From Acidimicrobiales bacterium (lineage in GTDB: Bacteria; Actinomycetota; Acidimicrobiia; Acidimicrobiales; Iamiaceae), in contig JAGQSI010000041.1 of NCBI GenBank assembly GCA_020439605.1, positions 1 through 10,232 on the forward strand: 10,232 nt of DNA, read 5' to 3'. Shown here piece after piece: positions 1 through 8,500 of the stretch. The notes below the pieces were generated by a model, which was not told the DNA's origin, did no database searches, and worked only from the letters and a program-made list of their open reading frames with translations. Made by a program: the position numbers and the translations under genes. The first letter of the stretch is position 1. Each line of letters begins with the position of its first letter.

Positions 1-1654
1 CGAACGGATAGTGCACCTGGGCATAGGGCATTGAGCCAGACTCGAACCAGCAGTCGAGCACCTCGGTGACGCGCCGCATCGTGGATGTACCAGTGGGATC
101 ATCAGGGTTGGGGCGGGTGAGTTCATCCACGTCGGGGCGATGAAGGCTTGCGGGCCTTACCCCAAAGTCCTTCTCGATCTCGTCGAGCGAACCGTAGGCG
201 TCCATTCTTGGATAGTCCGGGTTGTCGCTGACCCACACAGGGATTGGCGCCCCCCAAAAGCGGTTACGGCTGATGGACCAGTCGCGCGCTCCAGCGAGCC
301 ACTTGCCGAATGCGCCCTGTTGAACGTGACCTGGGATCCAGTTGATCTCGTCGTTGCAGGCCAACAAGCGGTCTGTGAGGTCCGTGACGCGCACATACCA
401 GGACTGCATGGCCCGGTAGATGATCGGAGTATCGGTGCGCCAACAGTGTGGGTAGTTGTGGTCGTAGGTTTCGTGACGGAGTACTCGGCCTTCACCTTTG
501 AGGTGGCGGATCACCTCGGGGTTGGCATCAAAGACGTTGATCCCTTCCCAAGTCGATACCTCGGGTGTGAAACAGCCTTTCTCGTCAACCGGTACTACAA
601 GAGTGATTCCGGCTGCTTCGCAGACACGTTGGTCGTCCTCGCCAAATCCAGGTGCCAGGTGAACCACCCCGGTTCCCTCGCTGGTTTCGATGAAGTCACC
701 AGCGAGAACCCGGAAGCTGTTTTGGTTGTCGGCAAAGAAATCAAACAGTGGGCTATAGGTGCGTTCAACAAGATCTGAACCCGCAAGTGTGGCGATCACT
801 TCGCCTTCGCTCAGCTCTGCGCTGTAGCGCTCGAGCGCTGCCGTAGCAATCACATAGTTGACACCGTCGAGAGCAACTACTGAATACTCAAGATCTGGTC
901 CTACAGCCAGTGCCAGGTTGGATGGCAACGTCCATGGCGTGGTGGTCCATGCAAGGATGCGAAGCGGACCGGGGTCCTGAGGTCTGGCATCGAGATCGAA
1001 CCCGACCGTGATGGCAGGGTCTTGGCGTGGCCGGGTGGCATCATCGAGACGGATCTCAAAGTTGGACAGCGGGGTTTCTGCTCCCCAGCTATAGGGCATG
1101 ACTCGGTACGCCTGATAGATGAGGCCTTTGTCCCAGAGTCGTTTAAAGGCCCACATCACACTTTCCATGAACGAGAGGTCCATGGTCTTGTAGTCGTGGT
1201 CGAAGTCCACCCAGCGGGCTTGACGCTTAACATAGCGCTCCCACTCAGCGGTGTAGCGAAGAACCGAGGTGCGGCAGTAGTCGTTGAAGTTGGCTATCCC
1301 GTACTCCGAGATTGCTTTGTGGCCGTGAATCCCTAGTTCTTGTTCGGCGGCCATCTCAGCGGGAAGGCCATGGCAGTCCCATCCGAAGCGCCGCTCCACC
1401 CGATGTCCACGCATGGTTTGGTAGCGAGGCACCACGTCTTTCACGTACCCGGTGAGGAGGTGGCCGTAGTGGGGGAGCCCATTGGCGAATGGTGGGCCGT
1501 CGTAGAAGACGTACTCGCTGTCGATCGGACGTTGGTCCACCGAAGCCTCGAAGGTGGCGTCCTTGTCCCACTGTTCAAGGATCTCTCGCTCTAGCGCCGG
1601 ATAGTCGGCGCGGCTTGGGACCTTCGGGTATGGGGTCGAGTCGTCGCTGCTCAC
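1..1654 (-). CDS. ileS: Isoleucyl-tRNA synthetase, type 2 (eukaryote-like), N-terminal ~551 residues, truncated by window edge
   Basis: This cytoplasmic enzyme charges tRNA-Ile with isoleucine using ATP. Reading the minus strand from GTG at 1654 gives an unbroken frame to the window edge. The class I HIGH motif appears as HYGH (residues 62-65) inside [15 protein letters not shown], followed by GWDCHGLP (91-98). The CP1 editing domain shows [12 protein letters not shown] (235-246) and, near residue 330, [15 protein letters not shown], whose aspartates are expected to clear mischarged valine. The second half of the catalytic core begins with [12 protein letters not shown] near 460, and the visible part ends at [17 protein letters not shown] and the anticodon-binding domain lie outside the window, so about half of a ~1,050-residue protein is seen. 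The PHYGH form, rather than the bacterial type 1 'GDIHIGHALNK', marks type 2, a class known for low mupirocin sensitivity. GTG is chosen because an in-frame TAG lies only six codons upstream with no other start between. The Shine-Dalgarno (GGTAGG, ~10 nt upstream) is weak. Divergent from the ABC operon. Confidence 0.97.
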   Translation of the reverse strand, partial: MSSDDSTPYPKVPSRADYPALEREILEQWDKDATFEASVDQRPIDSEYVFYDGPPFANGLPHYGHLLTGYVKDVVPRYQTMRGHRVERRFGWDCHGLPAEMAAEQELGIHGHKAISEYGIANFNDYCRTSVLRYTAEWERYVKRQARWVDFDHDYKTMDLSFMESVMWAFKRLWDKGLIYQAYRVMPYSWGAETPLSNFEIRLDDATRPRQDPAITVGFDLDARPQDPGPLRILAWTTTPWTLPSNLALAVGPDLEYSVVALDGVNYVIATAALERYSAELSEGEVIATLAGSDLVERTYSPLFDFFADNQNSFRVLAGDFIETSEGTGVVHLAPGFGEDDQRVCEAAGITLVVPVDEKGCFTPEVSTWEGINVFDANPEVIRHLKGEGRVLRHETYDHNYPHCWRTDTPIIYRAMQSWYVRVTDLTDRLLACNDEINWIPGHVQQGAFGKWLAGARDWSISRNRFWGAPIPVWVSDNPDYPRMDAYGSLDEIEKDFGVRPASLHRPDVDELTRPNPDDPTGTSTMRRVTEVLDCWFESGSMPYAQVHYPF

Positions 1655-1725
1655 GACATCTGAGCCTACCTACCGACCGACAAATACTCAGCGTCAGAAT
1701 CTGGCGAACTTGCCGAAGAACCTGA

Positions 1726-1754
1726 TTATTCAACGCTGCTACCAGCAATAGTCT
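1726..1754 (+). promoter_or_regulatory. Possible promoter of the ABC exporter operon
   Basis: TTATTC (1726-1731) and TAGTCT (1749-1754) are separated by exactly 17 nt and lie about 35 nt before the ATPase start, leaving room for a short leader that contains the AGGAGG site. TAGTCT keeps the T-A-x-x-x-T pattern of a -10 box. The -35 match is poor. The spacer contains a small GCTG-ctac-CAGC inverted repeat that could be an operator. The region is the divergent intergenic space with ileS, so opposing promoters are expected here. This is inference from spacing and position only. Confidence 0.25.
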
Positions 1755-1776
1755 TGGGGTAACGATTGGTAGGCCT

Positions 1777-1782
1777 AGGAGG
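1777..1782 (+). promoter_or_regulatory. Ribosome binding site that fixes the ATPase start
   Basis: A perfect AGGAGG lies 7 nt before ATG 1790. It excludes the upstream in-frame TTG at 1766, which would place this Shine-Dalgarno inside the coding sequence and add eight residues without homology to the family. Confidence 0.85.
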
Positions 1783-1789
1783 TTCGCTG

Positions 1790-2692
1790 ATGTCGCTAGT
1801 TGTTGAGGCCGTGAACTTGGTTAAGGCCTATGGAGCTACTCGGGCCCTTGATGGTTTGAACCTTGAGGTCCAACCGGGGCAGGTGCATGGGTTCTTGGGC
1901 CCGAATGGGTCAGGTAAATCAACCACCTTGAAGGTCCTTCTAGGATTGGCTAGAAGCGATAGCGGCACGGTGAAGGTCTTTGGGGGAGACCCTTGGGCTG
2001 ACTCCGTAGAACTTCATAGACGCCTTGCCTATGTTCCAGGTGAGGTTTCGTTGTGGCCAAATCTGAGCGGCGGCGAGATCATCAATTTGATGTGTGCCTT
2101 GCGCTCAGGGGTGGACAAGAAACGTCTTGATGACTTGATCGAACGGTTCCATCTCGATGTCACTCGTAAGGCTCGCACCTACTCGAAGGGCAACCGACAA
2201 AAGGTTGCTTTGGTGGCGGCGCTGGCGGCGGACGTGGAGCTTCTCTTGCTGGATGAACCAACTGCTGGGCTGGATCCGTTGATGGAATCTGAGTTCAGGT
2301 TGTGTATCTCCGAGGCGCGAGAGCGTGGGCAGACCGTTTTGTTGTCTAGCCACATCCTCTCGGAGGTCGAGGCCACCTGTGATCAGGTCACGATTATTCG
2401 CGGTGGCAAAGCAGTGGAGTCTGGTCGGCTCAGCGAGCTGAGCCATCTTGGCCAGCACACTCTTAGGGCAGAGTTATTGGGGCCTGCATCAGAGAACATC
2501 GCGTCGATGGCAGGAGTTTCTGAGGTTGTCGCCGACGCCAATATGTTGACTTGTAGCTACGAGCCCGGCGCATTAAACGAGTTGCTTCAAGAGGTGGCTC
2601 GTATTGGAGTGGTGAGTCTGCAAACCCGGCCGCCGACGCTCGAAGAACTGTTTCTACGCCACTATATGGAACCTGAAAGCGGCGGTCGATGA
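1790..2692 (+). CDS. ABC exporter ATP-binding protein (TnrB2/DrrA-like)
   Basis: A 300-residue cytoplasmic ATPase expected to power the permease encoded just downstream. Domains in order: an ABC nucleotide-binding domain (residues ~4-215) and a C-terminal DUF4162-like extension ending in the family-typical PTLEELFLRHY (283-292). Visible motifs are Walker A GPNGSGKST (37-45), signature YSKGNRQK (131-138, replacing LSGGQ as is usual in ABC-2 drug and polyketide exporters), Walker B LLLLDEP (151-157) with catalytic Glu156, D-loop GLDP (160-163) and switch SSHILSE (186-192, His188). The Q-loop reads YVPGEVSLWPNLSGGE (81-96), so the canonical glutamine is replaced by glycine, as in relatives of this subfamily. 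ATG 1790 is chosen because AGGAGG precedes it by 7 nt. The stop overlaps the permease start as ATGA, implying translational coupling. The substrate cannot be told from sequence; antibiotic, lipid or peptide export are all possible. Confidence 0.95.
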   Translation: MSLVVEAVNLVKAYGATRALDGLNLEVQPGQVHGFLGPNGSGKSTTLKVLLGLARSDSGTVKVFGGDPWADSVELHRRLAYVPGEVSLWPNLSGGEIINLMCALRSGVDKKRLDDLIERFHLDVTRKARTYSKGNRQKVALVAALAADVELLLLDEPTAGLDPLMESEFRLCISEARERGQTVLLSSHILSEVEATCDQVTIIRGGKAVESGRLSELSHLGQHTLRAELLGPASENIASMAGVSEVVADANMLTCSYEPGALNELLQEVARIGVVSLQTRPPTLEELFLRHYMEPESGGR

Positions 2693-4302
2693 CCAGCCGG
2701 GACGCGGGGGCGTTCACCGGCTTTTCGGTTCTCTGGAAAGGCGCTTTGAGGCGCGAGCGCGTACGTCTGGCTGGTTGGGTGAGCGGCTTTGCGGTTATGG
2801 CCTGGGCGTCTGGCGATGCAACGGCAAATCTGTACCCAAATGTCAAGAGCTTGATTACTGCCTCCAACACAGTTAACTCCTCTGGCGCTTTGGTAGCTAT
2901 CTACGGTCGGGTACAGGCACCTGACGCCATTGGTTCAATCGCCATCATGAAGTTGTCTGGGTTTGGATCAGTGGTGGTAGCTCTGGTCTCAGCCATGTTG
3001 GCAGTGCGTCACACGCGGGGATTTGAGCAAAGCGCTCAGGGCGAACTTCTCTCGGCCCTGCCTGTTGGACGACTAGCAGTTCTGGGCTCTGCAGCAGCAA
3101 TGGTTGCGACCTTCAGCGCACTTTTGAGTGTCGCTACCACAGTGGCCATGGTGATAGCGGGAATGGAAGTTCAAGGCTCGGTGGCATTTGGACTCGCGTG
3201 GGGTTCCGTGGCGCTGTCGAGTGGGGGAGTTGGCCTGTTCTTAGCTCAGCTCGTGCCCACAGCTAGAGGTGCCAATGGGTTGTGCGCAGCCTTTGCAATG
3301 GTCGCCTATCTACTCCGAGCGATAGGCGATGTCTCAGGGCCACCTTGGTGCTGGTTGCGCTGGTTGTCACCTATTGGTTGGGCCCAACAAGTTCGACCCT
3401 TTGCCGGCGAACAATGGTGGGTCCTAGCGCTTGGAACCGCGCTGGGACTGGGGTGCTTTGCTATCGCAGCACGATGGACCACAAGACGTGACTTCGGGGC
3501 AGCTCTTTGGGTGATTTCGAACGGAAACGATGACGTAGCTGCTCGAATCGGCGGGCCGATGGAGTTGGCATGGAAACTCCACCGAGTTGCTCTAGCGGCC
3601 TGGGTAGGTGGCTTTGCTGCCATGGGAGTCTTCGCAGGGGCACTCGCGACGAGTGTCGAAGGATTCATGGGCAGCGACCAAGCTCGCGACTACATGCAAC
3701 GAATGGGCGGCCAAGGAGCAATGACCGACGCCTATCTGGCAATAGTGCTGAGCTTGGGTGCAGTGGTTAGTTCAGCGTTCGCCATTGCGGTAGTTGGCCG
3801 GATGCATGGCGAGGAGTTGCAAGGGCAGGCAGAACTCCTACTCTCTACGCCGCTGTCACGACTGCGGTGGGCAGGTTCTCATAGTGGTGTTGCGTTAGGT
3901 GGGTTGAGCGTATTGGTTCTCACTATTGGGGTCTCCACCGGTTTATCCCATGCCATAGTGACCCGAGACTGGAGTCAGCTAACTCGGATAACTGTGAGCT
4001 CCGCTGCACAGTTACCCCCGGCGTGGGCTATGGCGTGTCTAGCGATCGCCGGGTTTGGGTTGACTAGACGATTCGCGTCGATGGCTTGGTGGATCTTTGC
4101 TTGGGTGATCCTTCTTTCAGAGTTGGGTCCACTGTGGGAGCTTCCGAGGTGGATAGTTCAGCTTTCACCTTTTGCTCACGCACCGCGACTTCCGGGCCCA
4201 CTGCCCTCCATGACAGCAACAGTTGTGTTGAGCGTTGTGTCGCTCTTGTTGGTCGTGGTTGGATCCTTGGGTTTCTCGAATAGAGACGTTGGTACTGGTT
4301 GA
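2689..4302 (+). CDS. ABC exporter permease, TnrB3/COG3559 type (putative exporter of polyketide antibiotics)
   Basis: A 537-residue integral membrane protein that should form the translocation path for the upstream ATPase. Long hydrophobic stretches suggest about 12 membrane spans. Family marks seen are RRERVRLAGWVSGF near the N-terminus, AVRHTRGFEQSAQGELLSA (~100-120), and LRWLSPIGWAQQVRPFAGEQWW in the middle (read in two parts). The protein is an internal duplication: ELAWKLHRVALAAWVGGF, GEELQGQAELLLSTPLSRLR and PRWIVQLSPFAHAPRLPG in the second half echo the three first-half segments in the same order, as expected for two ABC-2 permease halves fused in one chain. Its ATG overlaps the ATPase TGA by 4 nt, so the two are translationally coupled and likely assemble as a 2:1 complex (inference). 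Substrate unknown; adjacency to ileS gives no clear clue. Confidence 0.9.
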   Translation: MTSRDAGAFTGFSVLWKGALRRERVRLAGWVSGFAVMAWASGDATANLYPNVKSLITASNTVNSSGALVAIYGRVQAPDAIGSIAIMKLSGFGSVVVALVSAMLAVRHTRGFEQSAQGELLSALPVGRLAVLGSAAAMVATFSALLSVATTVAMVIAGMEVQGSVAFGLAWGSVALSSGGVGLFLAQLVPTARGANGLCAAFAMVAYLLRAIGDVSGPPWCWLRWLSPIGWAQQVRPFAGEQWWVLALGTALGLGCFAIAARWTTRRDFGAALWVISNGNDDVAARIGGPMELAWKLHRVALAAWVGGFAAMGVFAGALATSVEGFMGSDQARDYMQRMGGQGAMTDAYLAIVLSLGAVVSSAFAIAVVGRMHGEELQGQAELLLSTPLSRLRWAGSHSGVALGGLSVLVLTIGVSTGLSHAIVTRDWSQLTRITVSSAAQLPPAWAMACLAIAGFGLTRRFASMAWWIFAWVILLSELGPLWELPRWIVQLSPFAHAPRLPGPLPSMTATVVLSVVSLLLVVVGSLGFSNRDVGTG

Positions 4303-4327
4303 AACTGCGAGGTGTGAAGATGGAGAG

Positions 4328-4624
4328 ATGCGCCATCTTCGTTTCGATGTAGCCACTCTGCATGTGGATCACAAGCCTGTCGTTTTGAAGGCGGCCTATC
4401 TTCTGGTGGCTCAACAGGACGGTTCGATAGATCTTCAGTGGGAATGTCTTGCCTACGGCTTTGAGAGCGCAGAGATCCCCCGGGGTGGCTATCAGGTCGA
4501 GATCGTGACCCTGGACGGGAGAAGTATCTCGGGTCCAGCAGTGTTGGTCCGCTCGCTTGATGGCAACCATGTTCTTAGAGGTGACGGGCCGATTGTTGGG
4601 GTTACGGCTGATGAACTGAGCTGA
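4328..4624 (+). CDS. Small hypothetical protein (98 aa) downstream of the exporter
   Basis: I do not recognise this family. The frame runs from ATG 4328 to TGA 4622-4624. The protein is soluble with no signal peptide or membrane span. It alternates short hydrophobic and polar stretches with turn residues (LRFDVATLHVD, YQVEIVTLDGRSISG, VLVRSLDGNHVLRGDGP), which suggests an all-beta fold. It has one cysteine (in QWECLAYG) and an acidic C-terminus. It starts 25 nt after the permease stop on the same strand, so co-transcription with the exporter is plausible. The start is uncertain: GGAG at 4322-4325 is only 2 nt from the ATG, too close for a good Shine-Dalgarno. The frame is open further upstream into the permease gene with a TTG at 4289, but that extension (ETLVLVETARCEDGE) does not look conserved in style. 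A coding role is supported by operon position and protein-like composition only. Confidence 0.6.
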   Translation: MRHLRFDVATLHVDHKPVVLKAAYLLVAQQDGSIDLQWECLAYGFESAEIPRGGYQVEIVTLDGRSISGPAVLVRSLDGNHVLRGDGPIVGVTADELS

Positions 4625-5458
4625 GTCCTGTTCTGATTGGCGTTTCGGGTTATTTGGAGTGCAGACCTTCAGACAACGAGCGATGAGAGCAGAAATGAGG
4701 CGACTAGATCGGATTATCTGGGTGATTCGACCGCGGCTTGTGGATTTGGTTCCTGCACGAAGTCGGCCCAACAAGGAACTCAACTCTGGGCCATCGCTTA
4801 GGCGGCTGGCGAGGTCCTTGGCCTGTATCAACACCTCGCTCGGATTGCTGATCGCATCAGCCAGAGCTGTTGCTCGCCTAGCCACAGCGGGCCTTCCTTG
4901 TTGGCGCAAGCCTGCGAGACCCCGACCGTTGCCGAGACCACTGTCACGGGTGACCTCACGTCCTCAGCGATCTCGCAGCCTCTATCGGATTTGGGCTAGG
5001 TGCAGAGCTGGTGGAGCGAGTTGAGATGCTCGAACCTGATCGTTGTCGGCACTGACGCATGGTTGGGGAATATCTTCGTGGGGATCGGCAACTACAACCA
5101 TGCATCAGAGGGATTCTGATTCGAGGCTGTCCCATTTGCATCCGCGCCCCCATCTAGCTCCGCAAGTCTCGCTGCGGTACCAGTTGTCACGCCATCTATG
5201 AGATTCCCTCGGGATTATTCAGCCCACCCACCGCCAAGCCCGGTATTAGCCAACGCGAGGTCGGCCTCGCTATCGATGTCTCGAACTACTCGTCGAGCGG
5301 CACCTCCTGCTAGCGGTGTCTCGCCAGTCATGTGTCGTCGTCACTTTAGAGAACCGTGGCGTTGGAGATCGTCTACGGGGTTGGTTTCTCGGTCGCTGCG
5401 GGTGGCTGGCATAGGAGTAGTGGACGTCGGTCGGGCGCAACACATTAGGGGGTTGGTT
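4625..5458. other. Gene-poor stretch with short open fragments, no gene called
   Basis: I find no convincing gene, RNA gene, terminator or mobile element here. Frames are open in pieces on both strands (for example plus 4659-5024, and minus from 4909 leftwards), but none has a credible ribosome binding site, recognisable motif or domain. A 39-residue plus-strand piece starting with GTG 5000 and ending at 5119 reads protein-like (GTDAWLGNIFVGIGNYN) and then stops. Another frame near 5240-5290 gives QREVGLAIDVSNYSSSGTS before stops. These may be remains of a decayed gene or chance. No T-run hairpin marks the end of the exporter operon. The stretch presumably also carries the promoter of the giant YD-repeat gene downstream, but I see no clear -35/-10 pair. 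Confidence 0.5.
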
Positions 5459-5461
5459 ATG
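5447..5461 (+). promoter_or_regulatory. Alternative ribosome binding site and upstream start, out of frame with the YD-repeat gene by one base
   Basis: AGGGGG at 5447-5452 lies 6 nt before ATG 5459 (followed at once by a second ATG, 5462). This frame is open through the G tract at 5516-5526 but is offset from the YD-repeat frame. If the tract had 10 instead of 11 Gs, this start would run straight into ATG 5535 and add 25 residues before the signal peptide. As sequenced it instead reads on to a stop at 5648-5650. Whether it is used is unknown. Confidence 0.35.
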
Positions 5462-5466
5462 ATGGG

Positions 5467-5504
5467 TTGGAGCCAGAGCCATCGATCGATATCTCTGGCT
5501 CCAA
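5467..5504. repeat. Perfect 12-bp inverted repeat (hairpin) before the YD-repeat gene
   Basis: TTGGAGCCAGAG (5467-5478) is matched exactly by CTCTGGCTCCAA (5493-5504). The 14-nt loop contains ATCGATCGAT (5481-5490), itself a perfect palindrome. The structure ends 11 nt before the G11 tract and 30 nt before ATG 5535, so it likely lies in the mRNA leader or at an operator. It is not followed by a T-run, so a standard terminator is unlikely. Confidence 0.8.
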
Positions 5505-5515
5505 TCACTAGGAAC

Positions 5516-5526
5516 GGGGGGGGGGG
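5516..5526 (+). repeat. G11 homopolymer in the ribosome-binding position
   Basis: Eleven consecutive Gs end 8 nt before ATG 5535, exactly where a Shine-Dalgarno would sit, and can themselves pair with the CCUCC of 16S rRNA. Tracts of this length are prone to slipped-strand change. A change of length would alter start spacing and would also decide whether the upstream ATG 5459 frame joins the gene. A sequencing length error is the main alternative. Confidence 0.85.
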
Positions 5527-5534
5527 TGCTCTCG

Positions 5535-8500
5535 ATGCAGTTAATCCGGCAGCTCGCAGTCGTTCTCGTTTTGGCGGTCTTGGCATCGCTGCCGATGATC
5601 GCTCTCAGTCCGGCGGAGCCTGCAGCAGCGGTTCCAACTGGAATGCTTGACACGCTTGCTGGCGCAGGGGCGACGGGTCAGGCAGATGGTGCTGCGGGAA
5701 CTGCGACGTTTGACTCGTTGACGGATCTGGCAGTGAGCCCTGATGGCGCGTACCTCTATGCGCTGGAGCGGGGGACGTCGGGGCGACCGAACCAGATCAG
5801 AAAGATCTCGGCGTCTACGGGAGCAGTGACCACGTTCGCGTCCGGTGGTTTGCTCGATACCCCAACTGACCTTGAGGTCGATCCGAGTGGTGACGTGTGG
5901 GTTGCAGTGAAGCGCCCCGATGTGGGTGGACTTGCGCAAGAAGGGATCATCCGTTTTCCAGCGGCTGGTGGTTCACCAACGGTGATGCTTGATGGGATCT
6001 GCTGCGACTACTACAACCAGACTGGTTTCGTTGGTGGGGCGTTCGCCATCGACCCTGGTGGTGCGTATCTCTACTACAACTTCCAGAAGAATGATGGGGA
6101 TGGTAATCGCCTCGGTGAGTTGTTTCGTATCCCCGTTTCGTCACTTCCAGCCAATGCCACCGCAGGGGCGCCGCTGGGTGCGGCCGGCTCGTTCGTTCGG
6201 TCGAGCATGTTAGATATGGAGTTCGCCTCTGACGGCAACCTCTATGTGATCTGGGACGAAACAGGCCCTGGCGGAGGTGGCTACCCTCCCCAGATGTACC
6301 GCTATAACGGAGGCTTTACCCAGATTGGCGGGAACATGTCGGAGCAGCGTCGTCTGGCGTTCTCACAGACGACCACCTCGGTGTATCTGCCTTGTAACGG
6401 GTGTACGTCTGGTCAGAACACGGTGGTCCGTAAGGGAGGTTACGGTACCGGTTCCGCGGATCTGATGGCTGGCGGTGCTTCAGGCTTTTCCGATGGTACG
6501 CCCGGCCAGATGAGCACGGTCACAGGCATAGCGGTTTCGCCAGATGGGGCTACGGCATGGTTGGCAGATCAGGGCAACCACCGGATCCGCCGAATCGCTC
6601 TTCCCGCGGATCCGAACCTGATCCCTCCATCAGAATCCAACGGACCGAACGTGGCGCTCAACAACGACGAACTAGTTCGCCAGTGCGTGTGTGATCCGAT
6701 TGATCTAGGCACTGGGAACCTGCACATGCCGGTTCCGTCAATGTCCGTGGCCGGGCGGGGGCCAGGATTGGCGATTGACCTGGGCTACAACTCGTCGAAG
6801 GCAGCGGAGGACTCGGCGACGGGGTTCGGGTGGGCATCCACGCTCGACATGACCATCAAGACGGCGATGAACGGCAACGAGAAGACCGTGGTGCAAGAGA
6901 CGGGTGCGACCGTCGCGTTCGCGAAAGACGGGAGTTCGTGGGTGGCACCGGGTCGTTTCACCGCGACTCTCACCGCCAGCGGAGGTGGGTTCGTGTTCAC
7001 CCGGAACCACTTCGAGTCGTTCCGGTTCGATAGCCTCGGTCGACTGACGGAGATCTTCGATCAGTACGGCAACTCGACCACGGTCCACTACCCGAACTCG
7101 ACGTCGACCCAAGCGGACTATCTCGAAGACGAGTCATCTCGGCGCTTGACGTTGACATGGTCTGGCAACCGCCTTGCGACGGTGACCGACCCGCTGACCA
7201 GCGGTGAAGGCGGCCCGCGGGTGGCGACGTTCGCCTACGACGGCTCCGGGAACCTGACCACCTACAGGGACATCTCCGGTGGTAACTGGACTTTCGCCTA
7301 TGACACCGGCCACCGGATGACCAGGACTCGCAAGCCCCGTCACTACCCGTCGGGCCCCTACGTCGAGACCCACTACGACGCGGGCGGACGAGCTGACTGG
7401 CAGACCGACGAACTCGGACGCAAGACCACTATCGGCTACGACACCCCCTCGCCCGGTTCCGTGCAGGTCACGCTGCCGACAGCATCTGGCCAGGCATCAC
7501 GGGTGAACATGTACAAGTACGTGGATGGTCGTCGGGAGGAGGTCACGGTCGGCTACGGCACGGCCGATGCGGTGACGACCGCGATGACCTTCGATCCGGA
7601 CACCTATGCCTTGAAGTCGGTGAAGGTGGGGTCGAAGCCGGCGACGATCTATACGGATGCCGATGGCGATGGCAACGTCGACTATGTGAAGGATCCGACG
7701 AACCGCTACACCCAGTTCACCTACAACGGCTTCGACCAGGTGGTGGATACCCGGGCCGGTGCGTCGAGCGCGACGTCAACTGATGGGGTGGTGACCCACA
7801 ACGAGTACGATGCCACGACCGGCCGCCTGGAGAAGACGACCAGCGCGCAGAGCAGCAGCAGCGCGGTGGAGACGGTGTTCTCCTACGACGACGCCAACGG
7901 CCACCCCGATGATGTGGTCAAGGTGTCGGTCACCGAGAAGGGCACGGTGGTCGACTCACGGGTGAAGGAGTTGTCCTACACGTATGCGTCGGGTACGGGA
8001 TACCAGACCTCGTTACAGGATCCTGAGGGGAATAGGTCGACCACGACGTACAACACGATCGGCTGGCCTCTGGTGCAGACGACGCCGAAGGGCGTGGCGA
8101 CCACGTCGATCGTGAACGACTATCAGACGACCTACGCCTATGACCTAGCGAACCGCACGACGACGGTGACTGGCCCCGAGGGCGACAAGACCAAGACGGT
8201 GCTCGACGCCAACGCCAACATTGTGTCGTCGGCGACGGGGATCACTGTCTCGAAGCCTGCGGGGGATGTGACCCAGTACGGCTATACCGACGCGGACGAG
8301 CTCCAGACCGTCGACCCTCCCGGCACCGGGGTGCGCAGCTACACGTACTGGCCCAGCGGTGAGCGCAAGACCTACACCAACGAGACTGGCGGGGTCTGGA
8401 CCACCACCTTTGACTCGGCCGGACAGCTGGCCGAGTCAAAGGATCCCAAGAACAACGTCACCGTGTACGACTACGGCTCGGCAGGCGAACTGACGACCGT

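Noticed and set aside
140..778. A 212-codon plus-strand frame over the left end
   Set aside because: It is antisense to ileS, whose motifs are unmistakable on the minus strand.
1655..1789. A T-box leader for ileS, as found in many actinobacteria
   Set aside because: The intergenic space is only about 135 bp and lacks the AGGGTGG-type T-box sequence and a terminator or anti-Shine-Dalgarno hairpin.
4064..4909. A 281-codon open frame on the minus strand across the end of the permease, the 98-aa gene and part of the gene-poor stretch
   Set aside because: Two thirds of it is antisense to convincing plus-strand genes, it has no visible ribosome binding site or motif, and its composition is rich in R, S, T and Q as typical of shadow frames. 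The part beyond 4625 reads more protein-like but is not enough for a call.
4659..5024. A 121-codon plus-strand frame after the 98-aa gene
   Set aside because: Arg/Pro/Ser-rich shadow-like composition, no Shine-Dalgarno, no recognisable domain, and an equally open antisense frame over the same DNA.
5020..5045. A tRNA T-loop-like GGTTCGAGC on the minus strand
   Set aside because: The flanking bases do not form a T-stem and no acceptor, D or anticodon arms can be drawn around it.
5198..5650. A 150-codon plus-strand frame running through the G tract
   Set aside because: Most of it has shadow-like Arg/Ser-rich composition and it overlaps the signal peptide of the YD-repeat gene out of frame. Only its last start (5459/5462) is kept, as a possible alternative start if the tract length changes.
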